Source: a bacterium UBP7_UBA7824 (GTDB lineage Bacteria > UBP7 > UBA6624). From it: DNA of 8,801 nt. The notes below the pieces were generated by a model. The model saw only the letters and a list, made by a program, of their open reading frames with translations. It had not been told where the DNA came from and ran no database searches. Positions within the stretch are counted from its first letter, which is position 1. Every line of letters begins with the position of its first letter. The DNA lies in contig DLTY01000035.1 in the NCBI GenBank assembly GCA_002501535.1, positions 5,580 to 14,380 on the forward strand, in the 5' to 3' direction. Positions 5,836-8,801 of this stretch are shown here, piece after piece. Made by a program: the position numbers and the translations under genes.

Positions 5836-6309
5836 ATGAGTGTTTTAATTGGACAAAAGCTTGCAAAACTAAGACAACAAAAAGGTCTTACCTTGAATGA
5901 TGTCGCTAAAGAGGTTGGAATATCTGCTGTGTATATATCACTTCTTGAAAGGGGTTTGAGGAAAAACCCAAGTAAGGAAGTTTTGAAAAGGTTGGTAAAT
6001 CTTTATGGTGTCTCGGAAACAAGTCTGCTCGAACCAGGATCCTCCTCTCCACCTGTTGAAGATGATTCCGGTGATGTTGATTACACTCAAACTCAAGTAA
6101 CACCTGGAGCTATACCAAAAAATCCCCAAGGCATTCCTGTGTCTGTTCGTCGCTTTTTGGAGAGTGAAGATGCTGATTTCCTGAGACCAAGTGCTGGTGA
6201 GATACGGATTTTGGTTGCTTGGGCAAGAAAAAACCAACATGCATCTCCTGAAGAGGTTATGTTTTATCTTATTGAAAAAGTGAGACCATCACTACCAAAA
6301 CAATTTTGA
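5836..6309 (+). CDS. XRE-family helix-turn-helix transcriptional regulator
   Basis: Residues about 5-62 (counted from ATG 5836) form a Cro/C1-type HTH. GQKLAKLRQQKGLTLNDVAKEVG contains helices 1-2, SAVYISLLERG is the recognition helix, and EVLKRLVNLYGV is the last helix. A Ser/Pro/Asp-rich linker (about 65-98) leads to a mostly helical C-terminal region (about 100-157) of unknown role, perhaps dimerisation or ligand sensing. I start it at ATG 5836 (157 residues); ATG 5824 is in frame but its A is the tRNA-Leu discriminator base. The frame stays open back into the tRNA, which is not coding. Neither start has a good ribosome binding site. The stop overlaps the thiolase start as TTGA, so regulator and enzyme are co-expressed; it may regulate its own operon, though no operator repeat stands out. 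Confidence 0.87.
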   Translation: MSVLIGQKLAKLRQQKGLTLNDVAKEVGISAVYISLLERGLRKNPSKEVLKRLVNLYGVSETSLLEPGSSSPPVEDDSGDVDYTQTQVTPGAIPKNPQGIPVSVRRFLESEDADFLRPSAGEIRILVAWARKNQHASPEEVMFYLIEKVRPSLPKQF

Positions 6310-7475
6310 AATCTGTTTGGATTGTTTCCGCCCAAAGAACACCAATTGGGAAGTTTGGTGGTGGTTTTAAGGGTTTTAGTGCTGTAGATTTAGGTGCATT
6401 AGCAACACAAAAAATGCTTGAACAAAGTGGGTTTGGTCCAAGTGATGTTGATCTGACCATCTTTGGTCATGGGAGACAGGGTGGCAGTGGGCCAAATCCC
6501 TCAAGACAGATAAGTATTCGATCTGGTTTGAGCGAATCAGCAACCTCATACACTGTGAATCAGGCTTGTGCCTCGAGTCTTTTGGCAATAAAACATGCTT
6601 TTTACGAGCTTCAAAATGGAGACTCTAGGGCAGTAGTTGCTGGCGGTATAGAGTCAATGAGTTCGCTTCCTCATTATTTGTTTGAATCCAGATGGGGCAA
6701 GGGTTATGGCAACATAAAGGGTTGGGATGCAAATTATAAAGATGGATTTTTTTGCCCACTAGCAAACCAGTTAATGGGTCTAACCGCTGAAACGCTTGCG
6801 AAGGAAAGTGGTATTGATCGACTTGCGCAGGAGGATTTTGCTATTCAAAGTCATAGCAAAGCTCAAAATGCTACTGATGACGGCATTTTTGAAAACGAAA
6901 TGTTTGCTGTTGAGACGAAAAAATCAACAATCACAAATGATGAAACCATTAGGAGAAATCCAAACCCTGAAAAATTGGCAAAACTGCCAACAGTTTTTCT
7001 AAAGGAAGACCAAGGGGGGACCATAACACCAGGGACAAGTTGTTCCATGGCGGATGGGGCTGCATCAATGCTTCTTGTTCAAGACACGGCTCCACCAGTT
7101 GGTGCTTTGGCTAAAATTGTTGGGTTTTGTGACACTGGTGTAGCACCGACACATATGGGAATCGGGCCTGTATCTGCATGTGCAAAATTAGAAAAGATAA
7201 CCAATTGGAAAACATCCAGCTATCAGCATGTGGAGCTTAATGAAGCGTTTGCAGCGCAGGTTTTAGCTTGCCAAAAACACCTCAACATAGATAACAAGAA
7301 ACTTAATCCTTATGGTGGTGCAATAGCTCTTGGGCACCCGATTGGATGCACTGGGGCAAGAATCACCTCAACACTGTCGCATTCGATAAAGAGGATGGGC
7401 AAAGGTACGCGTGGCCTCGCAACATTGTGTGTAAGTGGTGGGATGGGATTTGCTCTTGCGCTTGAAAGCTGTTAA
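6306..7475 (+). CDS. Acetyl-CoA C-acetyltransferase (thiolase II family)
   Basis: Thiolases reversibly condense two acetyl-CoA to acetoacetyl-CoA, or cleave 3-ketoacyl-CoA. All catalytic landmarks are present: nucleophile C88 in NQACASSL, GGIESMSS at about 113-120, NEAFAAQ at 312-318, H344 in GGAIALGHPIGCTGAR, and acid/base C375 in CVSGGMG. At 389 residues it is full length, with the expected N- and C-terminal thiolase halves. It resembles AtoB/PhaA-type acetyl-CoA acetyltransferases more than the fatty-acid FadA type, but chain-length preference cannot be fixed from sequence alone. TTG 6306 is used as the start because it overlaps the regulator stop (TTGA) and places VWIVSAQRTPIGKF at the normal N terminus. 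No partner enzyme (HMG-CoA synthase, CoA-transferase, hydroxyacyl-CoA dehydrogenase) is in the window. Its TAA shares the TTAA tetramer with the convergent gene. Confidence 0.94.
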   Translation: MKSVWIVSAQRTPIGKFGGGFKGFSAVDLGALATQKMLEQSGFGPSDVDLTIFGHGRQGGSGPNPSRQISIRSGLSESATSYTVNQACASSLLAIKHAFYELQNGDSRAVVAGGIESMSSLPHYLFESRWGKGYGNIKGWDANYKDGFFCPLANQLMGLTAETLAKESGIDRLAQEDFAIQSHSKAQNATDDGIFENEMFAVETKKSTITNDETIRRNPNPEKLAKLPTVFLKEDQGGTITPGTSCSMADGAASMLLVQDTAPPVGALAKIVGFCDTGVAPTHMGIGPVSACAKLEKITNWKTSSYQHVELNEAFAAQVLACQKHLNIDNKKLNPYGGAIALGHPIGCTGARITSTLSHSIKRMGKGTRGLATLCVSGGMGFALALESC

Positions 7476-8356
7476 GCCAAAAAACTCAAAGCAAAATTAG
7501 TTGTTACCCATGTCACAAGCATAAAAACAATGATTGTGGCTAACTCACCATATTCTTTTTTAAAAACATGATGGATATGCCTTCGGTCTGGTTTGGATAT
7601 TTTTTTAAATAAATTTAAAAAATTTTTTTGTTCACTTGGGCCAAAAAAAGTTCTTCTTATGATGGCCCAAAACACATCCAGGAAGGGTAGGAAAAAAAAC
7701 AAAACAAAAAAACGAAAATGATTTGTGGGATCAAACGATTCAGGTCCTCCAAGTTGTGTAACTGCAATCCAAAATGCTATTGATCCAAGCAGTAATGAGC
7801 CTGAATCGCCAAGATAAATGTTTCGTTTTTTTAAACTTGAATAGCCAACCCCTAATGCAATAAAAGAGGTTGCGAGATACTGTCCTGGCTGAAGAAACAA
7901 AACAAAACAAATCAATGGCAGCAAACCATTGATTCCATCTAAAAAATTAAAACCGTTGATTGTGATTAAACCTAAAAGCAACAAAGAAAAAATCTGATAT
8001 AGGCTCAAATCAAAATTAGATAAAAACCAACAAAAAACAAGGGTTTGAAAAAAAAGTTTCTGAAGTGCTTTCATCCCGTACAGATCATCAAAAAAACCTA
8101 TCAAAAAAAATGCAAGAAAAAACAATGGTACAACTGGTACTAAAATATTTATACCGATATTTAAATTTTGATAGGCAAGAAAACACCCAAACAAACCAAA
8201 CATAATAGCCCAACCACCTACGAGCTTTCCAGGCTGGCCTTTACCGCCCGTGTCCCTTTGTTTAAAAATATTGGCATCTTTAGAGCTGTTTGCGAAATAG
8301 AAAGACAGGGAAGCTGTTAGGACAAATGAGAAAACAGGTATGAAAAAGTCAGTCAT
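7472..8356 (-). CDS. WecA/TagO-like undecaprenyl-phosphate sugar-1-phosphate transferase (glycosyltransferase family 4)
   Basis: This inner-membrane enzyme would transfer a sugar-1-phosphate, typically GlcNAc-1-P from UDP-GlcNAc, to a polyprenyl phosphate, starting O-antigen, teichoic-acid-like or other envelope glycans. Superfamily motifs in order: a GGWAIMFG block at about 47-54, FFDDLYG with D90-D91 (Mg2+ binding), NGFNFLDGINGL at 134-145, YLGDSGS at 181-187, and DRRHIHH at 257-263. The last motif favours WecA/TagO over MraY. Hydrophobic segments fill nearly the whole chain, about nine or ten helices. At 294 residues it is shorter than WecA/TagO (roughly 350). ATG 8356 has no clear ribosome binding site. 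It begins 25 bases after the gyrB stop on the same strand, so it is probably co-transcribed. Several A/T runs of seven or eight bases lie within the gene. Confidence 0.9.
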   Translation of the reverse strand: MTDFFIPVFSFVLTASLSFYFANSSKDANIFKQRDTGGKGQPGKLVGGWAIMFGLFGCFLAYQNLNIGINILVPVVPLFFLAFFLIGFFDDLYGMKALQKLFFQTLVFCWFLSNFDLSLYQIFSLLLLGLITINGFNFLDGINGLLPLICFVLFLQPGQYLATSFIALGVGYSSLKKRNIYLGDSGSLLLGSIAFWIAVTQLGGPESFDPTNHFRFFVLFFFLPFLDVFWAIIRRTFFGPSEQKNFLNLFKKISKPDRRHIHHVFKKEYGELATIIVFMLVTWVTTNFALSFLA

Positions 8357-8381
8357 TTTTTAGTTGAAACTGAAAAAAGAA

Positions 8382-8801
8382 TCAAATGTCTATATTCATT
8401 ACCTTTGTTGCGTTCTTCTGGATAAAGACCTTTCTTTCAGAAACATCTTTACCCATTAGGGCTGTGAATGTTTTTTCGGCGTCTACAACATCTTCAACTT
8501 TAACCCTTTCTAAAATTCTTGTTTCTGGATCCATGGTTGTTTCCCAAAGCTCGTCTGCATCCATTTCACCTAGGCCCTTGAATCTCATGATGGTGGGGTT
8601 CCTGCCCTCCCATTTCTCCAAAAGAGCTTCTTTTTCCCTTTCATCGACAACATACTTCTCATCTTTGCCTGCTCTTATTTTGTATAAAGGTGGTCTAGCT
8701 GCGTATATGTGCCCGTTTTCAATCAATGATGGCATATGCCTGTAAAAGAAGGTTAGCAAAAGTGTTTTAATATGGGCCCCATCAACATCAGCATCAGTCA
8801 T
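8382..8801 (-). CDS. gyrB: DNA gyrase subunit B, C-terminal part (runs off the window)
   Basis: The visible 139 residues are the end of a type IIA topoisomerase B subunit. They begin within the TOPRIM domain at [10 protein letters not shown], whose DADVD aspartates bind Mg2+. They continue through [10 protein letters not shown], the RPPLYKI strand and [21 protein letters not shown], then end in [14 protein letters not shown]. GyrB with GyrA introduces negative supercoils at the cost of ATP. The KGLGEM and MDP blocks and the short tail fit GyrB; ParE is the alternative but the closing FIxKNAxxVxNxDI segment is typical of GyrB. The frame is open to the window edge, so the ATPase and transducer domains lie beyond it. 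The stop is 25 bases from the glycosyltransferase start. Confidence 0.94.
   Translation of the reverse strand: MTDADVDGAHIKTLLLTFFYRHMPSLIENGHIYAARPPLYKIRAGKDEKYVVDEREKEALLEKWEGRNPTIMRFKGLGEMDADELWETTMDPETRILERVKVEDVVDAEKTFTALMGKDVSERKVFIQKNATKVMNIDI

Noticed and set aside
5205..5839. Several open frames on the plus strand opposite the laccase-domain gene
   Set aside because: They are antisense to a gene with clear family motifs, overlap each other and the tRNA, and show no motif of their own.
1..8801. Mobile element, CRISPR array, toxin-antitoxin or defence system
   Set aside because: No transposase, integrase, spaced direct repeats or recognised defence genes were seen; the XRE regulator is coupled to a thiolase, not to a toxin.

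Overview
The window is a compact, AT-rich bacterial chromosome segment. It has short intergenic gaps, overlapping start/stop codons and many TTG starts. The cell it implies is diderm. It encodes a predicted outer-membrane porin that starts with an S-layer homology (SLH) domain and ends in phenylalanine, plus a membrane enzyme of the WecA/TagO/MraY superfamily. SLH-porins of this layout are known from Cyanobacteria and relatives (Margulisbacteria, Melainabacteria), from Negativicutes/Synergistota and from a few other deep lineages. I infer an uncultured relative of one of these groups, but the window alone does not settle which. I see no transposase, integrase, phage gene, CRISPR array or restriction system; this looks like core chromosome.

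Left part, plus strand (1-2306): an unrecognised protein gene, possibly cut by the window edge, overlaps cmk (CMP kinase, TTGA overlap), which overlaps plsC (1-acylglycerol-3-phosphate acyltransferase, ATGA overlap). Eleven bases after plsC come two tandem arginine tRNA genes, anticodons GCG and CCT, probably on the same transcript. They share an almost identical 5' third and an unusual G1-U72 terminal pair.

Middle, minus strand (2308-5730), in transcription order: a PgeF/YfiH-type laccase-domain protein lacking the usual N-terminal segment, a small four-helix membrane protein, the SLH-porin with its own likely promoter and a strong ribosome binding site, and a 366-residue protein that I cannot assign. 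The last begins at TTG behind a perfect anti-Shine-Dalgarno match and ends one base from the second arginine tRNA.

Right part: tRNA-Leu(TAA), then an XRE-type helix-turn-helix regulator and an acetyl-CoA acetyltransferase (thiolase) joined by another TTGA overlap, all on the plus strand. The thiolase is convergent with, and shares a TTAA stop with, a WecA/TagO-like polyprenyl-phosphate sugar-phosphate transferase. Upstream of that on the minus strand is the C-terminal part of gyrB, which runs off the window.

Most genes are housekeeping: nucleotide phosphorylation, phospholipid acylation, envelope glycan initiation, envelope anchoring, DNA supercoiling and tRNAs. The least explained items are the 366-residue protein downstream of the porin, the protein upstream of cmk, the GCG-anticodon arginine tRNA, and the tRNA-Leu/regulator/thiolase arrangement. 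I found no clear evidence of a new multi-gene system.
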